Source: an uncultured Ectothiorhodospiraceae bacterium (GTDB lineage: Bacteria; Pseudomonadota; Gammaproteobacteria; UBA6429; Thiohalophilaceae). From it: a DNA stretch of 64,000 bases. Where the stretch lies: positions 62,001 to 126,000 of the forward strand of contig CAMYOL010000026.1 in assembly GCA_947260005.1 (NCBI GenBank), in the 5' to 3' direction. Positions 37,174 to 47,549 of this stretch are shown here, one piece after another. The stretch's first letter is position 1, and each line of letters starts with the position of its first letter. The notes beneath the pieces were generated by a model. It did no database searches. It was not told where the DNA came from and saw nothing but the letters and a program-made list of their open reading frames with translations. A program made the translations under genes and the position numbers.

Positions 37174-38015
37174 TCAATTTAGCTATTTAATGTATATCGG
37201 TAAATCATACCTAATATTAAATGAATTGATTTATAAACAATAAAAACTTGATCTCGATCAATGAAGTGGTGTTTAAATAAATTGTTGTAAAAGGTTTGAT
37301 GGTTCAATAGTTCATTGCTGAATATTTAAAGATGCATAATAGTGAGGTTTAATTAGTAAAATTGATCATCCTGGAAATTTGTAACATTATATTTTTTGTT
37401 GATATTTAATCTGAAGAAACTCTAAGCTAGTTGTGGAAGGCGGATCTATTTATAAAGGGAGTAAATTTTTAACTTGGTGAGCAAAGTCACTTTCAGATGT
37501 CTTCGATATTATTCAATCTCGCCAGATTACTAGCAACTGTTCCAAAAATGCATCACGTGAAAACGCAACTATGTCAATTGATTCGGACTCAATTGTGAGT
37601 AGGTTAGTTTGTGTACAAAGGTACCTATTCACTTAAGTGCATTTGGCTAAATATGTTCTGAGTTAGAATTTAGACTAAAATGTATAACAATCATAATTAT
37701 ACTTTATAAGTAAACCTTCATATAGTTGCGCTTGCATGTGGCATTCACGGAATATTCTAAATTTAATTGACAAAAGATGTAATTTAGATTTTAATTTAAT
37801 GGCAGATATTATTTTTATAAAGCATTAGTATTTTATAAAGATCTAAATCGCCACAAAGGTGATTATATAATTATTAAATTCTGTACCTGTCTTTTAGCAA
37901 TATTTATTTGAAACTCGTTTACTAACTTTTGTTGTATTAATAATTCAATAATGCAGTTGCATTGAGGTATTGATAGTTTAGAACGATCTACAGACTTTCA
38001 TCTAGGGAGGGGATA
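37174..38015. other. Long AT-rich non-coding region before the PEP-CTERM gene
   Basis: Over 840 bases have no supported gene. It contains a hairpin with 7-bp arms, CAATTGA and TCAATTG (37576-37596), and a 10-bp palindrome CACTTAAGTG (37630-37639). A good Shine-Dalgarno (AGGGAGGGG) sits at its right end before ATG 38016. The length suggests a complex promoter or decayed genes. Confidence 0.5.
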
Positions 38016-38639
38016 ATGATAATTAAATTCTGGTTTTTTCAACTTTTACTTATATCCTGTTTATTCAAGGTATCTTCGGCCTCTGCGATTATGATCGATT
38101 TCCTGCCTACGAGTTCATCCGTTGAGGTCGGTGCGGCCTTTGAAGTTGATGTTGTTATATCGGATTTGGCTGCAGCAGGAGAGATCGTATCCGCTTATGA
38201 TCTCAATGTCTCTTACGACGCTACTAATTTATTAGCGACCGGCGTGACTTTTGGTAGCTACCTGGATGATCCCTTTTTCCCTGGTTTTACCCTACAAGAT
38301 TCGGTTTTGACAACAGCTGGACTAGTTAATTTTTCTGAGTTGTCATTTCTTTCTGATGCGGAGTTGGCCGCACAACAACCAGATAGTTTCACGCTTGCAA
38401 CACTTTCTTTTGAGGCTTTATCGGTTGGTTCTAGTTCATTACTTTTCGTGCCTGATCCATTTTTTGGTATTGATATAAAAGGCAATTTATTTAGCGTTTT
38501 GCCAGTAACGACTGGAACAGTAAGTGTCATGGTGAATGCGCCTGCTGTTGCTATTCCGGAGCCAAGTTCGCTAGCCCTTTTTGCATTGTCATTTTTATTT
38601 ATCGGTATGTCCCGTAGAACGACGAAGAATATTATGTAA
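38016..38639 (+). CDS. PEP-CTERM protein with a cohesin-like domain
   Basis: This 207-residue secreted protein has a signal peptide (FFQLLLISCLFKVSSASA). Residues about 30-175 form a cohesin-like beta-sandwich, shown by SVEVGAAFEVDVVISDL, AYDLNVSYDATNLLATGVTFG and FTLATLSFEALSVGSSSL. The C-terminus is a PEP-CTERM sorting signal: IPEPSSLALFALSFLFIGM followed by basic residues. Exosortase would cut at the PEP motif and pass the protein to the surface or extracellular matrix. No exosortase gene lies in the window. The next gene encodes a protein with a dockerin-like N-terminus, which makes an interaction plausible. Confidence 0.88.
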   Translation: MIIKFWFFQLLLISCLFKVSSASAIMIDFLPTSSSVEVGAAFEVDVVISDLAAAGEIVSAYDLNVSYDATNLLATGVTFGSYLDDPFFPGFTLQDSVLTTAGLVNFSELSFLSDAELAAQQPDSFTLATLSFEALSVGSSSLLFVPDPFFGIDIKGNLFSVLPVTTGTVSVMVNAPAVAIPEPSSLALFALSFLFIGMSRRTTKNIM

Positions 38640-38752
38640 TTTATATGTTGAAACCATATTCGTCACAGCAGGAGAATTAATTAACAATTAGATCATAAAT
38701 CAGAGAAAGACAGGTGTTCTGACTTACACTTCACCGTAGGGAGATTAGTATA

Positions 38753-41700
38753 ATGAAACGGATGTTATGTCGTGCCTTATTTATCACTTTCTTGATGGGG
38801 TTGTTCAACCCAATAGCATCGGCAGTTCCCTGTGACGTTGACGCGGATTCAGATATTGATCGCAATGATATCAATGCAATATTTGCTGTCCGTAATACCC
38901 CTGCAGATGGTCCTGATGATCCCCGTGACGCAGACGGTGATGGTATTATCACTGTAAATGACGGGCGGCAGTGTGTATTGCAATGTACCTTGCCACGCTG
39001 TGCCATTGTTGATGTTGATCCTAATGATGTCGATAATGACAATGATGGTTTTACCGAGAATCAAGGCGATTGTAACGACGAAAATCCAGATATTAATCCC
39101 AACGCTACGGAAATACCCGGAAATGGCATCGATGAAAACTGTGATGGCATCGATCCTCCGCTTGAAATTGCTTTAATTGAAGTCATTCAAGATCCTCTCG
39201 ATCTGGGTGAAGTTTTTGTTGGCGGTTCTGCGAATGCCCAATTAGCAGTGCGCAATACAGGTGAGGCAACACTGGTCATCGAGAGTGTTGCAACCAGTGG
39301 CGCACCATTTAATGTATTTCCTCCTACTAGCTTAACGATTGAACCCGGCGATTCGACTCAAGTTATAGATGTTGGATTTAGTCCCACTAGTGTGGGCGAA
39401 TTCACGGGCAATATTACCTTCATCAGTAATGCCGATAATCAAAATCCATTGGTAGTGACGGTGACCGGCCGTGCTGTTGAACCGACGTCAGAACAGGTTC
39501 CCGATATCAGCACGCTACCCAGTTTGGAATATGGCAGTGTTGAGCAAGGTGCCAGTGTTGAAAAAATACTAACTGTTAGTAACAACGGGACTGCACCACT
39601 GACGGTTAGTAATGCTACCATCGATAATCCCGCTTTTGAGATTGTCACAACGGCTAGTGATACATTGCCCTTCGTCATAGAATCAGGGCAAAGCAAAAAT
39701 ATTACGGTACGTTTTACAGCACCGACTGGGAATACCAGCCCTGATTTAAGCGCCACTTTGACTCTTGAAACTGATGATGCTGTTGTAATACTGACTGATG
39801 TGTCTTTAACTGGGGCAGTGATCCCGCTGCAAGCGCCATTAGAAAATAATCCAGTTATACGCGCGCAAGTGAATGGCCTGATTAGCCCCGCTAATTGTAC
39901 AAGTGTTAGCGGTGAAGTGGAGTTCAATGCAGATGCTACGGGTGCGGAGACCTTGCAAGTGATCATACAAGATCAAGGTGGTGTGACTGCGACTAGCGGT
40001 ACTCTGGCAAGCCCCAATGGGGTAGGGGTTGTGGCGTTTAATGGTATCGATGCCTGCGGTTTAGCCGATGGGGTGATGGAGGTCAGTGTTGCAGTTGATC
40101 GCAGTGGCACGGCTTTGCCTGAATTTATTGGTGCACCTGCGGTCATTAATAGCTCCAATTTTCCTGCTCCAATTTTAAATCCCTTACCGCCAGTAACCTC
40201 GCTTGATGAAATTGAGGTCTGTGGTAGCGCAGCGTCTAATTCAACTGTGCGTGTTGAGGGGGGTACTTATGTTGTCTGGACAGCACTGGATGCGAGTACT
40301 ACACAATTTTGCCTAAATGTGCCATTGCGTCAAAATACGCAGAATATCTTAATAGCATCAGCTATTGATAATAATGCGGCTGCGCCCAGACCTATTGCTT
40401 ATGCCACGCCGGAGTCCATCGTTCATTTCGATCCTTCTGAAATTTTAATTACGGATGTCCAGGTTCGTCCACTGACTGAAGCTGAGATCGCAACCTTAGT
40501 GAGCAATGGTGTGATCGATCTCGATAATCCGGATAACTTCAATGTGTCGATGTTTACTGTAGTATTTACTATTGGTTCGTTCCAAATACCGATATCGATT
40601 ACGCAACCGGTTGCCGTCTCTCGAATGACGGGAAGTGTCAGTTATGGTGGGGGTAGTCCGGTGTGGTCGACTGGATTCGGCGGTGGAGGGTCGGCTGGAG
40701 GATGCCGAACCAATTGTGGCCAGATCTTTGTCTACCGGGCACCATCAGGGCAAACGATTCCTGGTCTCATCATCATCGATGGGCGGATTAAGACGCTTAA
40801 GGAATTTTTCCAGGCGACCGTCGCGGTGTTTAATAATTCCGATTCGTTTGTGTTACAGGACATGCAAGCCAATATTGTGTTGCCGACAGGCTTAACTCCG
40901 TTCCGAGCGGGTTTAGGCACCGATGTCTCGACTATTAATACTGAAAGTGAGATTGATCATATTACGATTGGTGATGTGGGACCAGGAATTACTGGTGTTG
41001 GGCAATTTATCTTCCGTGGTGACAGCATTGGTACGCACAATATCAGTGTGAACTTTCACGGTTTTCTGACCGGAGGTGGCTTACCCGAACCGATCGCTGT
41101 AAGTAGTACAGCGCAGACTACGGTAGAGGTTCAGGGACCACCACGACTTGGTGTTGTGGTCCGACATCCTAGTGATCCGGCTGGGCCAGATGTTTTCGTC
41201 GGACAAATTTATGATTTAATTGTTGAAATCACTAATCAGTCAAATCGCCCCGCTTTATATACCAGTCTTGAATTGTTTGTTGGCGGTGGTGTTGAGTTAG
41301 TGGATGAAAACGGTGATCCCATACCCGATTCAAATGTACTGCGAACGATTGGCACCATCCCACCCGGGCGTACCGCACGTTTAGCCTATCGAGTACGCTC
41401 TTTCATTGAGGGTGAGATCATCGCCTGCCAGGGAATAGCAAGTGAAAATATTACACTCTCAGTTGATACCGGACCTGGTGGAACGGATTGTAATATTAAC
41501 AACATGTATCCGGCGCAGTTTGTGCCATTACCTGCCGATCTGCCACCGACGATTATTGGTATCAATCCGCTCAATGGTCAATACAATACTCCCGTCACCA
41601 CTTCAGTGGTTGCAACACTTACGCCACAATCGGCGTGTTTAACCGCTGACAGCTGGACCAATGTTGTTACGGAACCTATCGGTGGCAATCCCGCTAATGG

Positions 41701-44700
41701 TTTCGAAATTGTATCGGCGACTCGCACTGGAACTGGGACCTTTTATTTAGAAGAACTCAATGCATCCGGTGAACCTGTTCGCCATATCCCGACTGATCTG
41801 GTTACTGTCGATCCACCAGCAGGTGGCACCACCATCGCTGTGTTGCGATTAGGTTTAGCTGCACCTTTGAGTCAGACATTTCTCAGACCGAACACATCTT
41901 ATCGCGTTACTATGGTTGGAGGTGTTGGCGGAGTCTGTAGTGCAAGTTCCGGTGCGGAGATGCCGGAGTCATATAGTTGGACATTCAGTACAGCGCAGGA
42001 TTGTTCTGTTACAGGACCGATGGAACTGACTAGTATTGTACCTAACGATGGGTCAACTGATCAGCCACTGAATCGAAACATTGTATTGAATTTCAGTAAC
42101 CGAATTGATGCATCGAGTCTTCGTTTTGTGCCTGGTAACCTGGCTGCAAGCAGCTTTGGAGTATATGCAAACCCAACTATAACAGGTGATGATATCAGCG
42201 CAGAGGGCACAGCAATTCTTCGGGGCGGTGTGTTTAGTAATTTAGCCAGTACATTAACTTATTTCGCTCCCCAGAACTTGCCTGAAGATGCACAAGTTTA
42301 TGTACGACTGACTGATTCGGTACGTGATGTTTGCGGTAATCCATTACAAACCCCCCCCTCTGGTATCTTGCTAACAAGCTTCGCTACAGTTCCACCCGAT
42401 ACCACACCACCGCCCGCGCCTGTCGTGAATCCGGTTACAGCGCTAACCAATGACCAGAGCATTCTGATCACAGGTTCAGCAGAACCCTATAGCGTGGTTA
42501 CGATTACGGGTGGATTAACACCGGTCACAACAACGGCATCAGGGTCAGGATTATTCAGCGTATTCGTCCCACTCAATCAGAATGCGGATAACAACCTACA
42601 GGTGCAAACGAGTGATGCTGCAGGAAATACTTCACCTGTTGTGACGACCGACAGCAACGGTGCGTCGCTCACAGTCACCAATGCACCATTGGATTTTCCA
42701 ACGGTATTAACTACAGATATAAATATTATTTCAGAAGATGTAGTGCCCAACACCGTATCCGGTAATGTACTGAGTAATGACTTTGATCCGGATACCACCT
42801 TAACCGTAACCAATGCGGCATTACTACAGGGGACCGGTAGCTACGGTACCTTAACCATCAATGCTAGCGGTGCTTATACCTATACACTGGATAACAATAA
42901 TGCAGTCGTCAATGCGCTGACGACGGGCCAGTTACTTGAGGTGTATAACTATAATGCCAATGGTTCAAGTGCGACTCTGACCATTTATATCAATGGTATC
43001 GATGATGCGTCAGTGCTGATCGCGGACGTCGATAGCATTAGAGAAGATGCCGTACCCAATACCGTGTCGGGCAATGTGTTGGATAATGATATTGATACAG
43101 ATACATCGTTACTGGTTACTGATCCAAGGACACAAACTGAGCCCGAGGGCACGTTGGTGCTGGATGCTTCCGGCGCTTATACATTTACCCTGAACAATGC
43201 CGACCCATCAGTCGATTCTTTAGAGGATGGTGACACATTACAACTCGGTTATAGCTATACGGTCACCGGTGGTCTTACCAGTACCTTAACGATTACGATT
43301 ACTGGTGTGAGTGATGGAACCGTTAATATTAGTGGTGTATGGAATATTGCTACCACGGTTACGAATGAAAGTCCGGCTGGTTGTACGGGAGGGGTTGGCT
43401 CGGTAGGCGCTTCTGTGGTGACGATCGCCCAAACAGGGAATGCACTGGATATTAGAACGGTCAATAGTGACAACATAACAGGGACAATCAATACGACGAC
43501 CGGTGATTTTACGGCTGCCGGTTCAATCAATGGTGTTGAAGTCGATTTATCGAATCCAACCGATGATACTGCCTTTATAAATTGGGATGTCTCATCAAAT
43601 GCAACCGGTACTGGTGTAACAGCAAGCTCATTGTCCGGTTCGATCACGACTGTTGAAAGTGATGATGGTCTAACAACCTGTACCTTTACGGAGGACTTTA
43701 ACGGTACCTTTGTTTACCGGCATACAGGGACTGAGAATTACAGTGGCGTCTATGCCTTTGAATTCGCCGAGCGTATAGAAAGTAGCGATGGCACAACGAA
43801 TATTGATCGCTATGGCTTCCCGCTTGAACTTGAAATTAGTGGGTCGAGCCTCACCATTCATGTCCCCGATGAAGGCCCTGCTGGTGTAAACGACCGACTT
43901 ACATTCTCAAATCTTGTTTTTGAACCCACCACCGGTTACTTCAGTTTTGAGCTAGAAGAAATCGAACGCAATGATAACGAGCCTGCAGATGGGGTTATCG
44001 ATACATCGGATATAGCACGTTTTATGTTTTCTGGCATCTTTATGCGTGATCCCTCTGTAACGAATGGTGTGAATGGTGCACCGTTGGTCGTCATGACGGA
44101 CTATGGATATGAACGTTTCTATACCGGTGATGTCGATGATGCTACAGGTATACCTGTTATGGCTGAAAATATAGATTCATATGCCTATGGTAAACGCCTG
44201 GTCACGCAGGGTGTAACACGTACCATTCTGTTTGAGCGGGGTGATCAAACCGATGGCACGAGTATTCTCGTAGGTTTACAGAATCCACCATTGAGGCGTT
44301 TGGATCCAGCAACCAGTACACTCTATCTCGAAGTGCTGAATGGCGGCGGGACGGTATTATGTTCTGTACCGTATATCGGCGCGGTTGCAGGTGAGGGTCG
44401 TTATTTTGAGCAAATCAACATGGGTTTCTCAACCTTTGAACCCTTGGACCCTGATTTTAATTCACGGGCTTTCCGTGGTGACAATTACAGCTCGGTCAAT
44501 TGCGATGCCACAAATGATGGCGCTAACACGATTACAGATGGAGAGAATCTGACACTGCGGGTTGTTGATTCCGGGCCGGATGGTGTCCTTGGCGGTGGTG
44601 ACGATACACCGGTGACGATAGCGACAACCGGTACGGATGCCATCATCTATCCTGCTGAGGTGGTTGCTGCAGGTGAGCGCTTCACGGATACACCGAAAGT

Positions 44701-46195
44701 ATTCAACATCAATGTGAACGGTGTGCAAAGTTCCGCCTCTATCGGTGGTACTCCCGTTCCGTTATTCGGTTACTTTGACGTGACCGATCCGCTGACCGTT
44801 TCCTGGCCAACCGTGCCGGGTGCCGATAGATATCAAGTGCGTTTGCAGGAAACCGGCGTGGATGACTTTGTTAAATTCCGTTTTAGGACTACAGCGACTA
44901 ACTACACAATACCAGTGGGTGGTTTTGATAATGACGAGACCAATCTGCGGCTGGTCGCGATAAACGATGCCACCTCCAATGGCGCGCAGGCGATGTCGTT
45001 TAGTCGACGTATGAATATCATGCCGGGTATCCGTGGGTTGTTTAACATTCAGTTAGGTAACGTATTGCCCTTATCTCATCAGACGATGCAGATCTTAATT
45101 AATGGCGATCCTTCGTTTGCGACCTGTAGTATGAGTTCAACCTTATGGCCGGCGACCTGTATGGCGGCAAGTGTGGATTACACGACGGATACAGTGACCC
45201 TGATTATGCAAGACGATGTAATTGGAACTTATACATCGGTGCCCAACGGTACGTTCAGTTTGGTGCTTAACTTCACCGATTCTCGGCTAGCCGAGGTAAC
45301 CTCGCCTGATAGTATTCCGGGTGTACCGGCAACGACGGGTTCGGGTATGGCATCAGCAAGAGCGGCTAGCCCGGAATTCTATCTACGGACGCAACGCTTA
45401 TCGAGTAGTGGCAACCAGCGAACCCGCTTGAATATAACTAATTCCGCCCCCTTGCTCTTTACGCGGGCGGTCCTGGCGCGCGAAGATGGTGGTGTTTTTG
45501 GTGATGGGGTGACGACGTCGTTAGTGTTGTGGGATGAAGCAGCGGGTTTACCCTATTTAGATGTGGCTACCGAATTTATCCGCGCACCCACGAATAGTGG
45601 TCATGCACAAAGGACTAAATTGATGGCAAGCTTTAGTTCGAATGGTATGGGTTTTGGTACGGTCGTACTGGCACCCGGTGTGTATCGACTGACATTGATC
45701 GATCAAACGGGTAACGAGCCGAATGCAGTGTTCCGCTATAACTATTCAGCACCGAATGCGGCCAATTATATTGCGCCAGACGATCTAACCATTACGCTTG
45801 ATGGTACGGCTTGTTCTGGAACAATCTGCAACAATCCAGCTGCACCCGTGGCGGTTAGCTCAACTCCGGATGTGAGTTGGGCGGTAGACGCTAACGTTCC
45901 AGCTGGCAGCTTTTGGCGAGTGGTGTTCCGTCCGACAAACAGCACCGGTAATGCGGCGAGTGAAAGCATTGGTCAGGTTCGTACTCCATTCATGCAAAGC
46001 GGTGACTTCGGTTTAACTATTTCAGGCGGGGTTGCCACCTGGACAAATCCGGGTAGCCTTAGTTTACCGTCGGGTAACTATGAGGTGCAGATGATTGTGT
46101 ACGATAGCAATAGTGGGTTTGGAAGCACCGTTATAGGAACAACCACTGGCCCGAGCGGAGTAGGTAATGATCTTACCTATATAACGGTGCCGTAA
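38753..46195 (+). CDS. Giant secreted multidomain protein (2480 residues) with dockerin-like N-terminus
   Basis: A signal peptide (residues 1-24) is followed by two calcium-loop repeats of dockerin type (DVDADSDIDRND and DADGDGIITVND, about 27-70). Next is a MopE-like metal-binding segment (DNDGFTENQGDCND, NGIDENCDGID, about 92-132) and two choice-of-anchor-D/ASH beta domains (about 140-355). Further on are Big_5-type domains (about 930-1220), a bacterial Ig domain (about 1225-1310), two VCBS-like repeats (EDVVPNTVSGNVLSND and EDAVPNTVSGNVLDND, about 1320-1520) and a long C-terminal beta-rich part. No membrane anchor or sorting signal is visible at the C-terminus. It probably sits on the cell surface or in the matrix as an adhesin or structural protein; I see no catalytic site. 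Confidence 0.9.
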   Translation: MKRMLCRALFITFLMGLFNPIASAVPCDVDADSDIDRNDINAIFAVRNTPADGPDDPRDADGDGIITVNDGRQCVLQCTLPRCAIVDVDPNDVDNDNDGFTENQGDCNDENPDINPNATEIPGNGIDENCDGIDPPLEIALIEVIQDPLDLGEVFVGGSANAQLAVRNTGEATLVIESVATSGAPFNVFPPTSLTIEPGDSTQVIDVGFSPTSVGEFTGNITFISNADNQNPLVVTVTGRAVEPTSEQVPDISTLPSLEYGSVEQGASVEKILTVSNNGTAPLTVSNATIDNPAFEIVTTASDTLPFVIESGQSKNITVRFTAPTGNTSPDLSATLTLETDDAVVILTDVSLTGAVIPLQAPLENNPVIRAQVNGLISPANCTSVSGEVEFNADATGAETLQVIIQDQGGVTATSGTLASPNGVGVVAFNGIDACGLADGVMEVSVAVDRSGTALPEFIGAPAVINSSNFPAPILNPLPPVTSLDEIEVCGSAASNSTVRVEGGTYVVWTALDASTTQFCLNVPLRQNTQNILIASAIDNNAAAPRPIAYATPESIVHFDPSEILITDVQVRPLTEAEIATLVSNGVIDLDNPDNFNVSMFTVVFTIGSFQIPISITQPVAVSRMTGSVSYGGGSPVWSTGFGGGGSAGGCRTNCGQIFVYRAPSGQTIPGLIIIDGRIKTLKEFFQATVAVFNNSDSFVLQDMQANIVLPTGLTPFRAGLGTDVSTINTESEIDHITIGDVGPGITGVGQFIFRGDSIGTHNISVNFHGFLTGGGLPEPIAVSSTAQTTVEVQGPPRLGVVVRHPSDPAGPDVFVGQIYDLIVEITNQSNRPALYTSLELFVGGGVELVDENGDPIPDSNVLRTIGTIPPGRTARLAYRVRSFIEGEIIACQGIASENITLSVDTGPGGTDCNINNMYPAQFVPLPADLPPTIIGINPLNGQYNTPVTTSVVATLTPQSACLTADSWTNVVTEPIGGNPANGFEIVSATRTGTGTFYLEELNASGEPVRHIPTDLVTVDPPAGGTTIAVLRLGLAAPLSQTFLRPNTSYRVTMVGGVGGVCSASSGAEMPESYSWTFSTAQDCSVTGPMELTSIVPNDGSTDQPLNRNIVLNFSNRIDASSLRFVPGNLAASSFGVYANPTITGDDISAEGTAILRGGVFSNLASTLTYFAPQNLPEDAQVYVRLTDSVRDVCGNPLQTPPSGILLTSFATVPPDTTPPPAPVVNPVTALTNDQSILITGSAEPYSVVTITGGLTPVTTTASGSGLFSVFVPLNQNADNNLQVQTSDAAGNTSPVVTTDSNGASLTVTNAPLDFPTVLTTDINIISEDVVPNTVSGNVLSNDFDPDTTLTVTNAALLQGTGSYGTLTINASGAYTYTLDNNNAVVNALTTGQLLEVYNYNANGSSATLTIYINGIDDASVLIADVDSIREDAVPNTVSGNVLDNDIDTDTSLLVTDPRTQTEPEGTLVLDASGAYTFTLNNADPSVDSLEDGDTLQLGYSYTVTGGLTSTLTITITGVSDGTVNISGVWNIATTVTNESPAGCTGGVGSVGASVVTIAQTGNALDIRTVNSDNITGTINTTTGDFTAAGSINGVEVDLSNPTDDTAFINWDVSSNATGTGVTASSLSGSITTVESDDGLTTCTFTEDFNGTFVYRHTGTENYSGVYAFEFAERIESSDGTTNIDRYGFPLELEISGSSLTIHVPDEGPAGVNDRLTFSNLVFEPTTGYFSFELEEIERNDNEPADGVIDTSDIARFMFSGIFMRDPSVTNGVNGAPLVVMTDYGYERFYTGDVDDATGIPVMAENIDSYAYGKRLVTQGVTRTILFERGDQTDGTSILVGLQNPPLRRLDPATSTLYLEVLNGGGTVLCSVPYIGAVAGEGRYFEQINMGFSTFEPLDPDFNSRAFRGDNYSSVNCDATNDGANTITDGENLTLRVVDSGPDGVLGGGDDTPVTIATTGTDAIIYPAEVVAAGERFTDTPKVFNINVNGVQSSASIGGTPVPLFGYFDVTDPLTVSWPTVPGADRYQVRLQETGVDDFVKFRFRTTATNYTIPVGGFDNDETNLRLVAINDATSNGAQAMSFSRRMNIMPGIRGLFNIQLGNVLPLSHQTMQILINGDPSFATCSMSSTLWPATCMAASVDYTTDTVTLIMQDDVIGTYTSVPNGTFSLVLNFTDSRLAEVTSPDSIPGVPATTGSGMASARAASPEFYLRTQRLSSSGNQRTRLNITNSAPLLFTRAVLAREDGGVFGDGVTTSLVLWDEAAGLPYLDVATEFIRAPTNSGHAQRTKLMASFSSNGMGFGTVVLAPGVYRLTLIDQTGNEPNAVFRYNYSAPNAANYIAPDDLTITLDGTACSGTICNNPAAPVAVSSTPDVSWAVDANVPAGSFWRVVFRPTNSTGNAASESIGQVRTPFMQSGDFGLTISGGVATWTNPGSLSLPSGNYEVQMIVYDSNSGFGSTVIGTTTGPSGVGNDLTYITVP

Positions 46196-46790
46196 TAGGA
46201 TATCTATGTCACATCAAACTCATCAGGCTTTTTTTACAATACTTAAGCAATACAGCCTTGCAGATATAACCAGGCAACCACAAAAAAATTATAAATCTTT
46301 TAAGTTGGAAATCTTAACCAGAAATCTATTATGATCAGTGATGGTCTTAAGTGACAAAAAAGTTATTAGTTGAAGTTCTTCATCCCATTGTGTTTCAGGC
46401 ATTAACTTAAACTTAAATAAGTTATTATCATGTATTGAAATATTGGTCGGGGGCGAGTAGTCGTTTCGGGCTCCTGCCCTCACGCGAAATTTTTACGTGG
46501 CCCAGGCCAGCTTCTCGACTTCCAGTCTCACCTTCTCCATGTACGTCAGGCTGTTGAACCTCCGACCCCCACTTCCCGAATGATTTTTACCTAGTGAGAA
46601 AACAATGGGTTAATAGTTAAGCCATTGAAATTACATTACTTTCAAACACAGTTGGTACCTACCAATCACACTATGAATATTTAGTAACTGTCCCAAAAGT
46701 GTCTCAAAAACGCACCGGTTTTAAACGCTGTACCCAGTCATTCATATGAACTGCTAGTATGGATATTTTTATAAAACTGATATTATAGAT
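46196..46790. other. Intergenic region containing dispersed repeat copy A
   Basis: No gene is supported in this 595-base interval. A 42-codon frame from ATG 46206 starts just after the giant gene, but has no clear ribosome site or homology that I recognise. The GC-rich repeat at 46442-46540 stands out from AT-rich surroundings. Confidence 0.5.
46442..46540 (+). repeat. Dispersed GC-rich repeat, copy A
   Basis: About 98 bases match copy B at 57347-57444 in the same orientation. They include a stretch of more than 50 bases with a single mismatch, starting CCTCACGCGAAATTT and ending CAGTCTCACCTTC. Flanks are unrelated. In reverse complement the core can be read as VRLEVEKLAWAT, but copy A has an in-frame stop there, so it is probably not coding. 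Confidence 0.8.
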
Positions 46791-47414
46791 ATGGTTACTG
46801 ACAATGTTACCAGTATAGTGAATGGGGCTAACGATAAAATGCCAAATCTAATGGAAACGACCGATCTATATCAGGAACATCATTGTGAGCTAGTGCGCTA
46901 CCTGAAGCGTTTCGTTTCCGACACGCAGGCCGAGGATCTTACCCAGGAGGTCTTTATCAAGGCGGACAAAGGATGGAAACACTTTAGGAACGAAGCGAGC
47001 CCGAAAACCTGGCTTTACCGGATTGCCACCAACACACTTCTCGATTTTCTGCGCAGCAAGAGTCATCGAACCGATGACTCTACCATCTATATTCCAGTAC
47101 AGGAGCTTGAAAAAATTACTGATACAACATCCCCCGGCGCTTTGATCGAGCAGAGTACGATCAGGGATGAGATGTGTGCTTGTATTAGGGAATTTATTCA
47201 GCGATTACCAGAGAGCTATAGTACGGTACTGGTTCTAAGAGATTTAGAAGGATATTCCGGTCAGGAGGTGGCAAATATCCTTAATCTTTCTATTGATACG
47301 GTAAAGATTCGACTACACCGTGCGAGGGCAAGACTGAAAGCAGAGTTGTCGCAAGGTTGTGATTTCTCGACCAACAGTGACAATACCTTGCAATGTCAAC
47401 GCAAAGAAGAATAA
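46791..47414 (+). CDS. ECF-type RNA polymerase sigma factor (SigZ-like)
   Basis: This 207-residue protein has the sigma-70 region 2 (LVRYLKRFVSDTQAEDLTQEVFIKA and WLYRIATNTLLDFLR) and region 4 (RLPESYSTVLVLRDLEGYSGQEVANILNLSIDTVKIRLHRARARLK). It should direct polymerase to a small regulon, possibly including the cytochrome gene just downstream. No anti-sigma gene adjoins. The start is doubtful: Met17 (46839) is preceded by GGGG and fits the family better than the annotated ATG. The region after the HTH has a few cysteines, which may not be functional. Confidence 0.9.
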   Translation: MVTDNVTSIVNGANDKMPNLMETTDLYQEHHCELVRYLKRFVSDTQAEDLTQEVFIKADKGWKHFRNEASPKTWLYRIATNTLLDFLRSKSHRTDDSTIYIPVQELEKITDTTSPGALIEQSTIRDEMCACIREFIQRLPESYSTVLVLRDLEGYSGQEVANILNLSIDTVKIRLHRARARLKAELSQGCDFSTNSDNTLQCQRKEE

Positions 47415-47549
47415 ATCCGTAGCTGCCACCCTTTCTTCTTAAATCAATTCCACATAAATCAACATTTTTCCAATTCTGCAGATAATTGTATCCTTTGTAG
47501 ACCGGGTTTCGTCTGTACATATAGGAGTCGAATCAAAAAGAGAACTGTT

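Noticed and set aside
37735-37760. Possible sigma-54 promoter (TGGCATTCACGGAATATT) before the PEP-CTERM gene
   Set aside because: The GG element is present but the GC element (TTGC) at the right distance is missing.
39439-39966. 175-residue antisense ORF inside the giant gene
   Set aside because: It lies opposite a clearly coding frame with domain matches; its composition (Ser, Val, Thr, Leu) mirrors the sense repeats and there is no ribosome site.
46206-46334. 42-codon frame just after the giant gene
   Set aside because: No clear Shine-Dalgarno, low-information sequence and no recognised homology.
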